Positions 11,259 to 22,651 of a stretch of 64,000 nt of DNA are shown in pieces; within the stretch, counting starts at the first letter, position 1, and each line of letters starts with the position of its first letter. The stretch covers positions 1 through 64,000 of the forward strand of contig JACONK010000032.1 in assembly GCA_014323795.1 (NCBI GenBank), written 5' to 3'. Both the position numbers and the translations under genes were made by a program. The notes beneath the pieces are model-generated. The model was not told the DNA's origin. It did no database searches and saw only the letters and a program-made list of their open reading frames with translations. This DNA comes from Paracoccaceae bacterium (GTDB lineage: Bacteria; Pseudomonadota; Alphaproteobacteria; Rhodobacterales; Rhodobacteraceae).

Positions 11259-13039
11259 TGCCCGGATCCTTATACCCGCTTGCCACCGTTCTGGACGCCC
11301 GCCGCCGCGGGCAAACCCCGGACTGTATCGGAGTAAATCACCGCGCCCTGCGTAACGCCCGGGTGCAGATGCAGATGCACCATAGGGCAAGGAAACGCCT
11401 GGTTGTGCTGGGCATGCTCTTTTTCGCGGCGTTTGCCACCGTGGGTTTCCGCATGGGCGTACTTGCCAGTGCAGCGGTATCAGAACCTGAAAGCACGGGC
11501 AACATTCCGCGGATTGCCAACCAGCGGGCCGATATCGTTGATCGCAACGGGGAAGTGCTGGCCACAAACCTTGCGACTACCGCACTTTATGCACGGCCAC
11601 CCCTGATGGTGGACCGGGCGGCGGTGGCCAAGGGGCTGGCAGGCATTTTCCCGGACCTGGATGAGAAAGCGTTGCTCGCGGACTTCACCGGCAAACGCAA
11701 ATTCCTGTGGATCAAGAAGAAACTTAGCCCGGAACAGCAGCAGCTGGTCCATGACCTTGGCCAGCCGGGCCTGCAATTCGGCCCGCGGGAGATGCGGCTC
11801 TACCCCAACGGCAGCCTTGCGGCCCACATCCTGGGCGGTGCGTCCTTCGGGAAGGAAGGCGTGAACGCGGCAGAGGTGATCGGGGTGGCCGGGATTGAAC
11901 GCTTCCTTGATAAAACCCTGCGCGACCCCGCACGGGAGGGGGTGCCCGTGCGCCTGTCTATCGATCTGTCGGCCCAGGCCGCGATGCGGGACGTGCTCGC
12001 CGGGGGCATGGTGGTGATGAACGCCAAGGGTGCCGCGGCCGTGCTGATGGACGCGCATACGGGTGAAATCCTCGCTATGGAAAGCCTGCCGGATTTTGAC
12101 CCCAATAATCGTCCCCGCGTACTGCCAGGAATGAAACAGGCTGACAGCCCGCTTTTCAACCGGGCAAGCCAGGGGGTCTATGAGCTCGGCTCCACATTTA
12201 AGATTTTTACCGCGGCACTCAGCCTGGAACAGGGCGGGATGACACCGGCGACCATGATTGACACGGGCGGACCGCTGAAGTGGGGCAAATTTGAGATCCG
12301 TGATTCCCGCAGCTACGGCGCACAGATGTCGTTGACCGATGTGATTGTGCATTCGTCAAATATCGGAAGTGCCCGCCTCGCCCTTGCCGCAGGGGTGCCG
12401 GCACAACAGCGGTTCCTGAAATCACTGGGCTTTTTTGATGCGGTGCCGGTAGAACTGGGGGCGGCACGGACGACAAAACCGCTTTTGCCGAAGCACTGGT
12501 CAGAGCTTTCCGGCATGACAATTTCCTACGGCCACGGTATCGCGGCCACCCCGCTGCATCTGGCGGCAGGCTACGCCAGTGTGCTGAACGGCGGGCACCG
12601 GGTGGTGCCGACACTCATCGCGCAGGATACCCTCCCCGCCCGGCGCCCGCGCATTGTGACAGAGAAGACCAGCATCCGGCTGCGCAAAATGCTGCGCGCC
12701 GTGGTGACCCGCGGCACAGCCCGCCTCGGTGATGTCAGGGGGTATGAGGTCGGTGGCAAGACCGGTTCTGCCGACAAGCCCAAACCGGGCGGCGGCTATT
12801 ACGAAGATCGCGTGATTGCGACCTTCGCCAGTGTCTTTCCGTCTGATGATCCGAAATATGTGATGGTTGTGACGCTTGATGAACCGTGGCTCATCGCCCA
12901 GGGGAAAATCCGGCGCACCGCCGGGTGGACCGCCGTGCCTGTTTCGGCCGAACTGGTGACGCGCCTCATGCCGATCCTTGGTCTGCAGCCCGGGATTGCC
13001 TCCGACAGCCCGGTTCACTACACTGGCGGGCAGAATTGA
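11258..13039 (+). CDS. ftsI: Septal peptidoglycan transpeptidase FtsI (PBP3)
   Basis: 593 residues. A short basic cytoplasmic tail precedes one membrane helix (about residues 46-68, LVVLGMLFFAAFATVGF). Then come the class B PBP dimerisation domain with RGxIxDRNGxxLA-like IVDRNGEVLATNLATT and the transpeptidase domain with the three active-site motifs: STFK in GSTFKIFTAA, SSN in HSSNIGSARLA and KTG in GGKTGSADKP. It cross-links peptidoglycan at the division septum with FtsW. The ATG overlaps the ftsL stop. In-frame upstream sequence was not needed. All catalytic residues are intact. Confidence 0.96.
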   Translation: MPGSLYPLATVLDARRRGQTPDCIGVNHRALRNARVQMQMHHRARKRLVVLGMLFFAAFATVGFRMGVLASAAVSEPESTGNIPRIANQRADIVDRNGEVLATNLATTALYARPPLMVDRAAVAKGLAGIFPDLDEKALLADFTGKRKFLWIKKKLSPEQQQLVHDLGQPGLQFGPREMRLYPNGSLAAHILGGASFGKEGVNAAEVIGVAGIERFLDKTLRDPAREGVPVRLSIDLSAQAAMRDVLAGGMVVMNAKGAAAVLMDAHTGEILAMESLPDFDPNNRPRVLPGMKQADSPLFNRASQGVYELGSTFKIFTAALSLEQGGMTPATMIDTGGPLKWGKFEIRDSRSYGAQMSLTDVIVHSSNIGSARLALAAGVPAQQRFLKSLGFFDAVPVELGAARTTKPLLPKHWSELSGMTISYGHGIAATPLHLAAGYASVLNGGHRVVPTLIAQDTLPARRPRIVTEKTSIRLRKMLRAVVTRGTARLGDVRGYEVGGKTGSADKPKPGGGYYEDRVIATFASVFPSDDPKYVMVVTLDEPWLIAQGKIRRTAGWTAVPVSAELVTRLMPILGLQPGIASDSPVHYTGGQN

Positions 13040-13051
13040 AACGGGTTTTCG

Positions 13052-14536
13052 ATGGGCAGTCCCGCAAAAAACCTGGCAGAACTGGGACTGGCTGGTGACA
13101 CGCCCGTCACAGGCCTTTGTGCGGACAGCCGGACCTGTAAACCGGGGAATATCTTCGCCGCGCTGGGCGGTGCGAACGGGCACGGGGCCGCGTTCGTTTC
13201 CGATGCCCTGCAAAGGGGTGCAGCGGCAGTGCTGACCGACGCCGAAGGGGCAGAGGTTGTGGCCCGAAGCGGGGAAGTTTTGCCCGTTCCGCTGCCCGTT
13301 CCGCTGATCGTGCGCACCGACCCGCGCCGCGCCCTGGCGATTGCCAGTGCCCGCTTCTTTGGCAGCCAGCCTGCCACGATTGCGGCCATCACCGGGACAA
13401 ATGGCAAAACCTCGGTCGCCCATTTCACCCGCCAGATATGGGAACGCATCGGGTTTGCGGCGGTAAACGTCGGCACCACAGGTGTCGAAGGCGCATACGC
13501 GGCTGCCCTGCGCCATACCACGCCCGGGCCGATTGCCCTGCACCGGCTTCTGCGCACCCTGTCGGGCGCAGGCATAACCCATGCCAGCCTGGAGGCGTCC
13601 AGCCACGGGCTGGATCAGCGGCGTCTCGATGGCGTTTACCTGACGGCGGCTGCCTTTACGAACGTCACGCGGGATCACCTCGACTATCACAAAACGTTTG
13701 ATGCCTATTTCGAGGCAAAAGCCGGGCTGTTTACCCGCGTTTTGCCGCCGGAAGGCTCCGCGGTTATCAATATCGACAATGCCAGGGGGCCGGAACTTGT
13801 CCGCCGGGCAAAGGCCCGCGGCCAGGCGGTGATCACGCTCGGTACCGGGCAGGGGGACATGAACATTTCTGCTGTCCGTGCTGCCGATGCCGCGGGTCAG
13901 GAGGTCCGCTTTATCTGGAACGGCAGCGCAAACACTATGCGGCTGAACCTGATCTGCGGGTTTCAGGCGGTCAACGTTCTGACGGCGGCGGTCCTGGCCA
14001 TTTCCTGCGGGGCCCGGCCGGAGGCGGCGTTCGCCGTGCTGCCGGACATGACCGGGGCGCGGGGCCGCATGCAGCTGGCCGCGACCCGCACAAACGGGGC
14101 GGTTGTCCTTGTGGATTACGCCCATACGCCCGACGCGCTGCGCACCGCCCTGCGTACCCTGCGGCCCCACGTTTCGGGCCGCATCGTTGTGGTGCTTGGG
14201 GCCGGCGGTGCCCGGGATCCGGGCAAGCGCCCGCTGATGGGCCATGCGGCGGCGGAAGAGGCGGACATGGTTCTTGTCACCGACGACAACCCGCGGTTTG
14301 AAGATCCGGGCCGCATCCGCCGGGCCATACTGGAAGGCTGCCCCGGGGCGACAGAGATCGGCGACCGGGCCCGGGCAATCCTCGCAGGTGTGGACGCGCT
14401 GCAACCGGGGGATGCCCTGCTGATCGCGGGGAAAGGGCACGAGACCGGCCAGATCATCGGCGGCGACGTGCTGCCCTTTGATGATGTGGAACAGGCCAGT
14501 ATCGCTGTTCGGGTGCTCGATGGGCCGGGGACATGA
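13052..14536 (+). CDS. murE: UDP-MurNAc-tripeptide ligase, meso-diaminopimelate-adding
   Basis: 494 residues. The P-loop ITGTNGKTSVAHF, the DYAHTPDAL motif and the DNPRFEDP motif are present; the last is the meso-DAP specificity loop (DNPR), so this enzyme adds diaminopimelate to UDP-MurNAc-L-Ala-D-Glu, as in a Gram-negative wall. Twelve bases separate it from ftsI, and it overlaps murF by four bases. A 12-base tandem duplication at 13283-13306 gives the small in-frame repeat PVPLPVPL in the N-terminal domain; it does not touch the active site. Confidence 0.96.
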   Translation: MGSPAKNLAELGLAGDTPVTGLCADSRTCKPGNIFAALGGANGHGAAFVSDALQRGAAAVLTDAEGAEVVARSGEVLPVPLPVPLIVRTDPRRALAIASARFFGSQPATIAAITGTNGKTSVAHFTRQIWERIGFAAVNVGTTGVEGAYAAALRHTTPGPIALHRLLRTLSGAGITHASLEASSHGLDQRRLDGVYLTAAAFTNVTRDHLDYHKTFDAYFEAKAGLFTRVLPPEGSAVINIDNARGPELVRRAKARGQAVITLGTGQGDMNISAVRAADAAGQEVRFIWNGSANTMRLNLICGFQAVNVLTAAVLAISCGARPEAAFAVLPDMTGARGRMQLAATRTNGAVVLVDYAHTPDALRTALRTLRPHVSGRIVVVLGAGGARDPGKRPLMGHAAAEEADMVLVTDDNPRFEDPGRIRRAILEGCPGATEIGDRARAILAGVDALQPGDALLIAGKGHETGQIIGGDVLPFDDVEQASIAVRVLDGPGT

Positions 14537-15954
14537 CCGCTCTTTGGACCCGTGCCGAGGCTGTAATGGCAACCGGCGGAGAAAGCACGGCAGACTGGCA
14601 GGCCAGCGGCGTTTCCATCGATACGCGGGAGCTTGCGCCGGGTGACCTGTTTGTCGCGCTCAAGGATCAGCGGGATGGGCATGATTTTGTGGCCCGGGCG
14701 TTTGAAAAAGGTGCCGCCGCCGCGCTGGTGTCCCGTGTGCCCGACGGTGTGCCCCCTGATGCCCCCCTGCTGCTTGTCCCGGATGTGCCGGTCGCGCTGG
14801 AATCGCTCGGCACGGTCGCCCGGATGCGCACCGGTGCCAGTGTCGTGGGGGTAACCGGGTCTGTCGGCAAGACCGGAACCAAGGACATGCTGCGCACAGC
14901 CCTTGCCCCCCAAGGCAGGGTTCACGCCGCCGTCAGATCCTTCAACAACCATCTGGGTGTGCCGCTGACGCTCGCCCGGATGCCTGCCGACGTGGATTTT
15001 GCCATCATAGAGATCGGCATGAACCACCCGGGAGAGATCGCACCGCTATCCCGGCTCGTGCAGCCCGACGTGGCAATCATCACCGCCGTCGCCGCTGTAC
15101 ACACGGGTGCTTTCGGGAACATTGACGCTATCGCACGGGAGAAAGCGTCGATTCTTGACGGCCTCAGGCCCGGTGGCTCAGCCGTTCTGAATGGTGATAT
15201 TGAAACGGCCGCAATCCTGCGGGAAACCTTGGGCGGCCGTCCGGCACTCTGGTTCGGCGAAGGGGCGCACGATATCCGACTGCTGTCCGCACGGATTACC
15301 CCTGCAGGGACTGCGATAGAGGCCGCATTGAAAGGCCGGACCCTGCGCTTCCGCCTCGGTGCGCAGGGCCGGCACCTTGCGATGAACGCCCTTGCCGTTC
15401 TGGGAACTGTCGCGCAACTGGGCGCGGATGTGGCCCCGGCAGTGCCGCCCCTTGCCCGCTGGATTGCCCCGCCCGGCCGCGGGCGGCGGCACAGGGTGGT
15501 TCTGTCAGACATGCCGGGGGATGCAATTGAACTGATTGACGAATCCTATAATGCCAATCCGACCTCGATGGCTGCCGCATTCAGTGTGCTGGGGGCCAGT
15601 GCCCCCGGACGCCCGGGGGGCAGTCGGGTTGCGTTTCTGGGCGATATGCTGGAGCTCGGCCCTGATGAGCGCGGCAGCCATGCGGGCCTGGCCGAGGTGC
15701 CGGAAATGGAGGCCATAGATACAGTGCACACAGCCGGTCCCCGCATGGCTGCCCTGCATGACGTGCTGCCCGATTGCAGGCGCGGATGCCACTTTCAGGA
15801 TGCCGCCGCCATGGCCGCCGCCGTGAAAAGGGTTCTGGATTCAGGCGATGTTGCCATGGTAAAAGGTTCGCTGGGATCCCGCGTAGGACAGGTGGTGACA
15901 GCCATTCGCCGCCTGGGACAGCACAAGGGGCGGGGGACATGCTCTATTTTTTGA
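14533..15954 (+). CDS. murF: UDP-MurNAc-tripeptide--D-Ala-D-Ala ligase
   Basis: 473 residues. Mur-ligase signature [15 protein letters not shown] (P-loop, residues ~112-126), then [21 protein letters not shown] and [10 protein letters not shown], the characteristic MurF motifs. The enzyme finishes the cytoplasmic UDP-MurNAc-pentapeptide. The ATG overlaps the murE stop (ATGA), and its own 3' end overlaps mraY by 16 bases, so the operon is tightly coupled. Confidence 0.96.
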   Translation: MTALWTRAEAVMATGGESTADWQASGVSIDTRELAPGDLFVALKDQRDGHDFVARAFEKGAAAALVSRVPDGVPPDAPLLLVPDVPVALESLGTVARMRTGASVVGVTGSVGKTGTKDMLRTALAPQGRVHAAVRSFNNHLGVPLTLARMPADVDFAIIEIGMNHPGEIAPLSRLVQPDVAIITAVAAVHTGAFGNIDAIAREKASILDGLRPGGSAVLNGDIETAAILRETLGGRPALWFGEGAHDIRLLSARITPAGTAIEAALKGRTLRFRLGAQGRHLAMNALAVLGTVAQLGADVAPAVPPLARWIAPPGRGRRHRVVLSDMPGDAIELIDESYNANPTSMAAAFSVLGASAPGRPGGSRVAFLGDMLELGPDERGSHAGLAEVPEMEAIDTVHTAGPRMAALHDVLPDCRRGCHFQDAAAMAAAVKRVLDSGDVAMVKGSLGSRVGQVVTAIRRLGQHKGRGTCSIF

Positions 15955-17024
15955 GTGAACTATCTGATGGAGGCGATTTTTTCAACCTTTTCAGATACAT
16001 AACCTTTCGTTCCGGGGCAGCGTTTCTGACTGCGCTGGTCCTTGGATTTTTCTTTGGCCAACCGTTGATCAACGCGCTGAGGCGCTGGCAGAAAACCGGC
16101 CAGCCAATCCGTGAGGACGGGCCGCCCGGCCACATTGTGGCAAAAGCCTGTACCCCCACGATGGGGGGTACGCTGATCCTGGGTACGCTGGGAATCTCGA
16201 CCCTGTTGTGGGCGCGCCCGGATAACGGATTTGTCTGGGTGGTTCTGCTGGTGACGCTTGGCTTCGGCCTGATCGGGTTTATTGACGACTACCTCAAGGT
16301 CAGCCGGCAGAACGCGAAGGGCTTTTCCGGCTGGCTGAGGCTCGCATTCGGATTTTCCATCGCGCTGGTGGCCAGCCTTTATGCCAGCGCATTCCACCCG
16401 GATGACCTGAGCCGACAGCTGGCTGTACCTGTGCTGAAGGACTTTTTACTGAACCTCGGCATCTTTTATTTTCCCTTCGCGATGATCGTGATTGTGGGGG
16501 CGGCCAATGCGGTGAACCTGACAGACGGGCTCGACGGGCTGGCAATTATGCCAGTGATGATTTCCGCGGCCACGCTCGGCATTATTGCCTATGTCGTGGG
16601 GCGTACGGATTTCACTGAATATCTTGATGTGCACTACGTTCCCGGCACCGGGGAGCTGCTGGTTTTTACCGCTGCCCTGATTGGCGGGGGGCTCGGCTTT
16701 CTGTGGTATAATGCCCCGCCCGCGGCAGTCTTTATGGGCGATACCGGCTCGCTCGCGCTCGGCGGGGCATTGGGCGTGATCGCGGTTGTGATCAAGCATG
16801 AGATCGTGCTGGCAATTGTCGGCGGGCTTTTTATCGTAGAGGCACTGAGCGTGATCATCCAGGTGCTCTATTTCAAATGCACGGGCAAACGGGTGTTCCT
16901 TATGGCACCGATTCACCACCATTTTGAAAAGCGTGGCTGGGGGGAAAGCCAGATAGTGATCCGTTTCTGGATTATCTCGCTGATCCTGGCACTGATCGGG
17001 CTTTCGACCCTGAAAGTACGATGA
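15939..17024 (+). CDS. mraY: Phospho-MurNAc-pentapeptide transferase
   Basis: 361 residues, about ten membrane helices. The start at ATG 15939 gives [12 protein letters not shown], the usual N-terminus; GGGGGA-like sequence lies just before it. Conserved MraY motifs: [25 protein letters not shown] (catalytic Asp-Asp), [13 protein letters not shown] and the C-terminal [13 protein letters not shown] histidine loop. MraY attaches phospho-MurNAc-pentapeptide to undecaprenyl phosphate, making lipid I in the inner membrane. Confidence 0.97.
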   Translation: MLYFLSELSDGGDFFNLFRYITFRSGAAFLTALVLGFFFGQPLINALRRWQKTGQPIREDGPPGHIVAKACTPTMGGTLILGTLGISTLLWARPDNGFVWVVLLVTLGFGLIGFIDDYLKVSRQNAKGFSGWLRLAFGFSIALVASLYASAFHPDDLSRQLAVPVLKDFLLNLGIFYFPFAMIVIVGAANAVNLTDGLDGLAIMPVMISAATLGIIAYVVGRTDFTEYLDVHYVPGTGELLVFTAALIGGGLGFLWYNAPPAAVFMGDTGSLALGGALGVIAVVIKHEIVLAIVGGLFIVEALSVIIQVLYFKCTGKRVFLMAPIHHHFEKRGWGESQIVIRFWIISLILALIGLSTLKVR

Positions 17025-18421
17025 TCCCGGTGCGCGGATACCGTGACCGGCCGGTTGCCATCCTTGGGTTGGGCCGGTCCGGGCTTGCCACGGCGCGGGC
17101 GGTGCGGGCGGGCGGGGCACTGCCCGTCTGCTGGGACGATAACCCGGCGGTTCGTGCCACGGCGGCGGCCGAAGGGTTGCCGGTTGCCGACCTGTCAAAG
17201 CCCGCGCCCTGGGCCGGGGTCAGCTGCCTGGTTCTGTCGCCAGGCATCCCGCACCTTTACCCCGAACCGCACCCCATTGTGCGCATGGCCTGGGATATGG
17301 GTACCGTGGTGGATAACGATATTGGTCTTTTCTTTCGCAGCTACGGCACACCGGACTGGGAGCACTTTGATGTTGAGCCGCGGGTCATCGCGATCACCGG
17401 GTCGAACGGGAAATCGACGACAACAGCCCTGATAAACCACATATTGTCGGAGGCGGGCCGAAAGGTGCAGATGGGCGGCAACATCGGCAAGGCTGTCCTG
17501 GGCCTTAATCCCGCCGAAAGCGGCCAGATCACGGTTCTGGAATTGTCAAGCTACCAGATTGATTTGGCCCGTGCGCTTTCCCCGGATGTGGCTGTGTTTC
17601 TGAATCTGGCAGCCGATCATCTGGACCGCCACGGTGGCCAGGGCGGGTATTTCGCCGCGAAGGCGCGGCTTTTCACAGCCGGGGTGCCGGACCGGTCGGT
17701 TATCGGTGTTGATGAGCCGGAAGGCGCGTTTCTGGCCAATCGTATACGGGAGATGGCCGACACCGGCGATCCGGTGATTCGCATCGCGGGGCGGCGCACC
17801 CTGTCCGGCGATGGCTGGTATGTGCAGGCGCGCAAAGGCTGGATTTCTGAATGGCGCAAGGGCCGTCAGGTGATGAGCCTGGATCTGCGCGCGATGCGCG
17901 GCCTGCCGGGCCCCCACAACCATCAGAACGCCTGCGCGGCCTGGGCAGTTTGTCGGTCACTGGGGCTTGCGCCGAGGCAGATCGAGGCGCATTTGACCAC
18001 CTACGGCGGGCTGCCGCACCGCTGCCGGATCGTGGCGGAAAAGCATGGCGTGACTTTCGTGAACGACAGCAAGGCCACTAACGCGGACGCTGCGGAAAAG
18101 GCGTTGATGGCGTTCAGCAACATTCACTGGATTGTTGGCGGGCAGGCCAAGGACGGTGGTATTGTGTCGCTCGCACCGCACTTTGATCGGGTAAAAAAAG
18201 CCTATCTGATCGGCGCGGCGGCGGCGGATTTTGCCGGCCAGCTGGCGGGAGTTCCGCACACAGATGCCCACACGATAGAAGAAGCCGTTGCCCTGGCGGC
18301 GGCGGAGGCAGTGCCAGGGGATGTGGTTCTGCTTGCCCCGGCGGCGGCGAGCTTTGACCAATTCACGGATTTCGCGCAGCGCGGCGCAGCCTTTGAGGCG
18401 GCAGTCAGGCGGGTGCCCTAA
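17021..18421 (+). CDS. murD: UDP-MurNAc-L-alanine--D-glutamate ligase
   Basis: 466 residues, overlapping mraY by four bases (ATGA). N-terminal Rossmann motif [14 protein letters not shown], Mur-ligase P-loop [26 protein letters not shown] and [15 protein letters not shown] are present. It adds D-Glu to UDP-MurNAc-L-Ala. It is the last gene of the cluster in this window: ftsW, murG and murC, which normally follow, are not found in the 45 kb downstream. Confidence 0.97.
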   Translation: MIPVRGYRDRPVAILGLGRSGLATARAVRAGGALPVCWDDNPAVRATAAAEGLPVADLSKPAPWAGVSCLVLSPGIPHLYPEPHPIVRMAWDMGTVVDNDIGLFFRSYGTPDWEHFDVEPRVIAITGSNGKSTTTALINHILSEAGRKVQMGGNIGKAVLGLNPAESGQITVLELSSYQIDLARALSPDVAVFLNLAADHLDRHGGQGGYFAAKARLFTAGVPDRSVIGVDEPEGAFLANRIREMADTGDPVIRIAGRRTLSGDGWYVQARKGWISEWRKGRQVMSLDLRAMRGLPGPHNHQNACAAWAVCRSLGLAPRQIEAHLTTYGGLPHRCRIVAEKHGVTFVNDSKATNADAAEKALMAFSNIHWIVGGQAKDGGIVSLAPHFDRVKKAYLIGAAAADFAGQLAGVPHTDAHTIEEAVALAAAEAVPGDVVLLAPAAASFDQFTDFAQRGAAFEAAVRRVP

Positions 18422-19360
18422 GGCGCGGCTGACCCGCTGTTGTGGTGTAAGTGTGCCGCCCGGGACCGGGATTGGCCAAACGGGCACCTGCTGCCCGGGG
18501 TGAAGGTCAGGTCAGCAAAGATGCCAGGCACATTATACCTTGTTCATGGGCCAGGTTACAACGCACATGACCCCTTCAAGATAAAAAACACCAAAAATAT
18601 CACGACACCCCAAAACATGATAATCAAGAGCTGCCATCCGTGTCGCGAAACGTCCCGGGGATGTTGTGTATGTTACCCATATGGGACATTTTCAGGTGTT
18701 TTTATTAAACTGGTCCGGTGCAGCGCAAAGGGTCCGGCCCGGTTCCGGCGGGGTGATTTCCGTACCGCGGCAGACCGGTGCAATGAAGACCGGCCGTTGC
18801 GTTCAACTGCGTTCAACCCGCCAGCCGATACGGGGGGTATGGGGGACGGGCCCGTGGCATCTCCGGCCACCGCCGGGCTTTCATCTGTCGCAATCCATTT
18901 TTCATGCCGGGTGTTGGCACCCGGGGCTGCCTGGGCGGTGAGTTCGGGGCGGTCTGGCTGTGATGGCACCGGGCAGGCGGGAGTCTGCGGGGGGATTTTC
19001 TTTTGGGTGCGGCGAGTTGGCATATGCGGCTGGCGAGGCGGCAGAGTTGATGCGATGGATGCCCGCCATCCCATCGCATGGTGTGAGGCGGAACCAATAC
19101 GCGGCAGGATGGCCACAACCGTCCATGACACAACCGCACCTGCATCCTGGACAGGGGGCATGTCTCGGTTCGCAACAGCTGACCCCTTTGGTATCAATAC
19201 CGGATACCGCCAAAAACACTGGACATCGCCGAAAAATCCGCCTATTGAAACCGCCGGGACGGAACTTGCATACCCCGCCGGGGGCGTCCCGCAACTCTTT
19301 CGATATGTCGCTGACCACGCCCGCTGGCCAGCCCTGAAAATCCGGAGGACTCCTTCCCCG
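18422..19360. other. 939-base interval between murD and the DUF499 gene
   Basis: This is the junction between the interrupted dcw cluster and the defence-type genes. The stretch 18570-18720 is A/T-rich (ATAAAAAACACC and later TTTTTATTAAAC) and could hold the promoter of the next gene. A perfect 10-base palindrome CCCATATGGG lies at 18676-18685. An open frame runs from 18440 into the DUF499 gene, but the part before 19361 has no family similarity. No transposase, integrase, tRNA or obvious direct repeat marking an insertion was found. Confidence 0.45.
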
Positions 19361-22300
19361 ATGGCCAAACCGACCCGCCAGTACGTTTTTGAGGCTATGG
19401 AATTGCTGCCCGATGCCCTCACCCCGTTCGTTGAAAAACGCCTGGAAAGCACACTCAAGGGCCATTGGCACGTCAATGTGGCGGAAGAATTCAACCTGCG
19501 CCCGCACCGCACCGGACAAATCGACTGGGATCAGGCCGCCCTGCTGAAAGCGATGGACCGGTTCTGGGAAAAGGCGTTCAAACCGGTGCTGGGCCGCGCT
19601 GAACGTTCCATCGTCAACGAACTGATAGAGGTGCGCAACCGGCTCGCCCATAACGAAACTTTCACCTACGACGATGCGGAGCGCGCGCTTGACAGTATGC
19701 GCCGCCTGATGGAAGCCATCGGTGCCGGGAACACCGCTGACCGGATCAGCACCGACCGCCAAACCATCCTGCGCACAAAATATGCCGAACTCACCCGCAC
19801 CGCGGAACGCCGCCGGACTGCCCCCCCGGGTCAGCCCGCCGACGCCCCCGGCGGCCTGCGGCCCTGGCGCACCCTGGTGCAGCCGCATCCGGACGTCGCC
19901 TCCGGCACCTTCGAACAGGCCGAATTCGCCGCCGACCTGGGCAAGGTGCACAGGGGCAGCGGCCCGCCGGAATATGCAAACCCCCGCGATTTCTTCGCCC
20001 GCACCTACCTGACCGAAGGTCTCAGCACCCTGCTGACCGGTGCCGTAAAGCGTCTCAACGCCACCGGCGGCGACCCGATTGTTGAACTGCAAACCAACTT
20101 TGGCGGCGGCAAGACCCATTCCATGCTGGCACTTTACCACCTGGCGGGTGGCACCCTGGCTGATGACCTGCCGGGCCTGGATCAGCTGCTGGCCCGCGAC
20201 GGCCTGACCCTGCCTGCCCGCATCAGCCGGGCGGTTCTGGTCGGTACCGCCCGCGGCCCCCAAGATATCCTGCCCCTGGACGGCAGCCGCACCGCCCGCA
20301 CCACATGGGGTGATATGGCATGGCAGCTCGGCGGGGCTGCCGCCTTTGACCGGCTGGCGGAAAATGACGCCCGCGGCATCGCCCCGGGCTCAAACCTGCT
20401 GGAAGACCTGTTCAAACGCCACGCCCCCGCGCTGATTCTGATCGACGAATGGGTCGCCTACCTGCGCCAGATCTATCGGGTGGACGGCCTGCCATCCGGC
20501 TCGTTTGACGCCAACCTGTCTTTCGTCCAGTCCCTGACCGAAGCCGTGAAATCCGCCCCCGGCGTGCTGCTGGTTGCCTCCCTCCCGGCCTCGCAGATCG
20601 AGGTCGGCGGCACTGGCGGGCAAGAGGCACTGGCCCGCCTGAAACAGACCTTCAGCCGGGTGGAATCCTCCTGGTGCCCGGCCAGCCAGGAAGAAAGCTA
20701 CGAAATTGTTCGTCGCCGCCTGTTCAGGGATATCCCCGGCGACAAATTCCCCGACCGCGACAATACCCTGAAACAATTCGCCAGACTCTACCGCGACACC
20801 CCGGATGCCTTCCCGAACGGCTGTGCCGATGAATCCTACCGCCGCAAGCTCGAAAAAGCCTGGCCAATCCACCCGGAAATCTTTGACCAGCTCTACACCA
20901 CATGGGGTGCCCTGGAAAAATTTCAGCGCACCCGCGGCGTCCTGCGTCTTATGGCTCACGTGATCCACCGGCTGTGGATGGAAGGCGACAATTCCGCCAT
21001 GATCATGCCCGGCGGCGTCCCGGTGGGTCATCCCCGCGTCCAATCGGAACTGATGCGCTACCTTGAGGATACCTGGCAATCCATTGTCGCTGGCGACGTC
21101 GATGGCGAAGACGACGGGTCAATTCCGTTCAGGATCGATAGGGATAATCCGAACCTGGGCCGGCATTCGGCCACCCGCCGGGTTGCCCGCACCCTGTTTT
21201 TGGCCACCGCCCCGACCCACGGCCAGCAAAACCGCGGGCTCAGCGACCGGCAGATCAACCTTGGCACTCTCCAGCCCGGCGAACGCCCTTCCCTGTTCGG
21301 CGATGCCCTGCGCCGCCTTGCCAACCGGGCCCGCTTCCTGCACAGCGATCAGGGGCGTTACTGGTATTCCATGGCCCCCAGCCTCAACCGTCTTGCCGCC
21401 GACTGCGCCGACCAGTATGAGGAGGCCGCGGTTCTGCACAAAATAGACAAGGGCCTGACCATCAACATCAACGGGCTTGTCGACCGCGGTCCCTTCAGTG
21501 CCGTTCATGTTGCCCCCGCGGGCTCTGCCAACATCCCCGATGAACCGTGCGGTATCCGCGCCGTGGTGCTCGGCGTGGGCCACCCGCACAATTCCCGCGA
21601 CGATTCCGCCGCCCGGGCAGAGGCGGAAAATATCCTCCTCCAGCGCGGCAACACCCCCCGCATTTATCGCAACACCCTGGTCTTCATCGCCGCCGACGCC
21701 CGCCGCATGGATTCCCTCAAACAGGCATGGCGCAATGCCCTTGGATGGGGTGATATTGTTCGCGATACCGAACGCCTCGATCTTACCCAAAGCGACAGTG
21801 CCCTGGCCCGGAAAAAACATCAGGAGGCAACGGAAATCCTCAAAACCCGCCTGCACGAAGCCTGGTGCTGGCTCATCCGGCCATACCAGAACACCCCCCG
21901 CGACACCCTGGAATGGAACGCCACGAAACTGACGTCCCGGGACGGGATACTTTCCCGTGCCGGCACAAAATTGCTCGATGACCAGGATCTCCTGACCGAC
22001 CTTGGCCTGGACAGCCTCAATAATCACCTCACGAATCATATCTGGCAGGACCGGCCGCACCTGCCCTTGCGTGACCTCTGGAGCCATCTCAACAGCCATC
22101 TCTACATGCCACGGGTCAAAAACAGTGCTGTTCTGATAAAGGCGGTGCAGCGTGCGGCCAGTGCCCCGCAGCCCGGCCCCTTTGCCTATGCCGACCGCTG
22201 GGATGAAACGGCTGGCACCTACGAAGGGCTCAGCATTTCCGCCGCTGGTGGCGGCGCGGCCGCCCGGGTCGTGATCGACGATACCTCGGTTATCGTGCGC

Positions 22301-22651
22301 CCGGATGTGGCAGCACTGCACCAGCAACGGCAGACCGCCGCCACCACCGCACATGCCGCCGCCGCACCCGCGGGTTTCGCTACCGCCGCGTCCGCGCCCC
22401 CTCCCGCCCCGGAGGAACCGCCCGCCACCCGGTTTCAGGGCACGGTCCGCCTGTCTGCCGACCGCCCGGTCCGCGATCTTGGCGGGATCACCGAATCCAT
22501 CATCACTCACCTGACCCGGCTGCCGCGGGCACAGGTCACACTCACCCTGGACATCGATGCGGAAATACCCTCCGGTATCGACCGTGCAACGGTGAGAACG
22601 CTTTTGGAAAACGCGGCAGCCCTGAGATTCGAAGACAAGAAGCTTGAATAA
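19361..22651 (+). CDS. Swt1-type HEPN / DUF499 AAA-like ATPase
   Basis: 1096 residues from ATG 19361, with GGAGGA upstream. Residues 1-130 form a Swt1-type HEPN domain, with Arg92-x4-His97 in EVRNRLAHNE as the RNase-like motif. The ATPase core follows: Walker A in NFGGGKTHSM (Lys251-Thr252), the DUF499 signature, and Walker B LILIDEWVAY (Asp362, Glu363). The rest of DUF499 extends to about residue 900. The tail is Ala/Pro-rich (about 985-1020), then a compact last domain. DUF499 ATPases occur in defence islands, often with a DUF1156 methylase, an SNF2 helicase and a phospholipase-D nuclease, in DISARM-like arrays. Here none of those is adjacent; a membrane coiled-coil gene follows 97 bases later. 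Codon use is more C-rich and distinct from the dcw genes, hinting at transfer. Confidence 0.85.
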   Translation: MAKPTRQYVFEAMELLPDALTPFVEKRLESTLKGHWHVNVAEEFNLRPHRTGQIDWDQAALLKAMDRFWEKAFKPVLGRAERSIVNELIEVRNRLAHNETFTYDDAERALDSMRRLMEAIGAGNTADRISTDRQTILRTKYAELTRTAERRRTAPPGQPADAPGGLRPWRTLVQPHPDVASGTFEQAEFAADLGKVHRGSGPPEYANPRDFFARTYLTEGLSTLLTGAVKRLNATGGDPIVELQTNFGGGKTHSMLALYHLAGGTLADDLPGLDQLLARDGLTLPARISRAVLVGTARGPQDILPLDGSRTARTTWGDMAWQLGGAAAFDRLAENDARGIAPGSNLLEDLFKRHAPALILIDEWVAYLRQIYRVDGLPSGSFDANLSFVQSLTEAVKSAPGVLLVASLPASQIEVGGTGGQEALARLKQTFSRVESSWCPASQEESYEIVRRRLFRDIPGDKFPDRDNTLKQFARLYRDTPDAFPNGCADESYRRKLEKAWPIHPEIFDQLYTTWGALEKFQRTRGVLRLMAHVIHRLWMEGDNSAMIMPGGVPVGHPRVQSELMRYLEDTWQSIVAGDVDGEDDGSIPFRIDRDNPNLGRHSATRRVARTLFLATAPTHGQQNRGLSDRQINLGTLQPGERPSLFGDALRRLANRARFLHSDQGRYWYSMAPSLNRLAADCADQYEEAAVLHKIDKGLTININGLVDRGPFSAVHVAPAGSANIPDEPCGIRAVVLGVGHPHNSRDDSAARAEAENILLQRGNTPRIYRNTLVFIAADARRMDSLKQAWRNALGWGDIVRDTERLDLTQSDSALARKKHQEATEILKTRLHEAWCWLIRPYQNTPRDTLEWNATKLTSRDGILSRAGTKLLDDQDLLTDLGLDSLNNHLTNHIWQDRPHLPLRDLWSHLNSHLYMPRVKNSAVLIKAVQRAASAPQPGPFAYADRWDETAGTYEGLSISAAGGGAAARVVIDDTSVIVRPDVAALHQQRQTAATTAHAAAAPAGFATAASAPPPAPEEPPATRFQGTVRLSADRPVRDLGGITESIITHLTRLPRAQVTLTLDIDAEIPSGIDRATVRTLLENAAALRFEDKKLE

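Noticed and set aside
13283-13306. 12-bp tandem repeat in murE as a phase-variable site
   Set aside because: It keeps the frame, is short and in an essential gene; most likely a neutral duplication.
18676-18685. Palindrome CCCATATGGG as an operator
   Set aside because: Only 10 bases, a restriction-site-like sequence expected by chance; no second copy nearby.
18440-19360. N-terminal extension of the DUF499 protein by about 300 residues
   Set aside because: The sequence before ATG 19361 has no family similarity, and a GGAGGA ribosome site precedes 19361.
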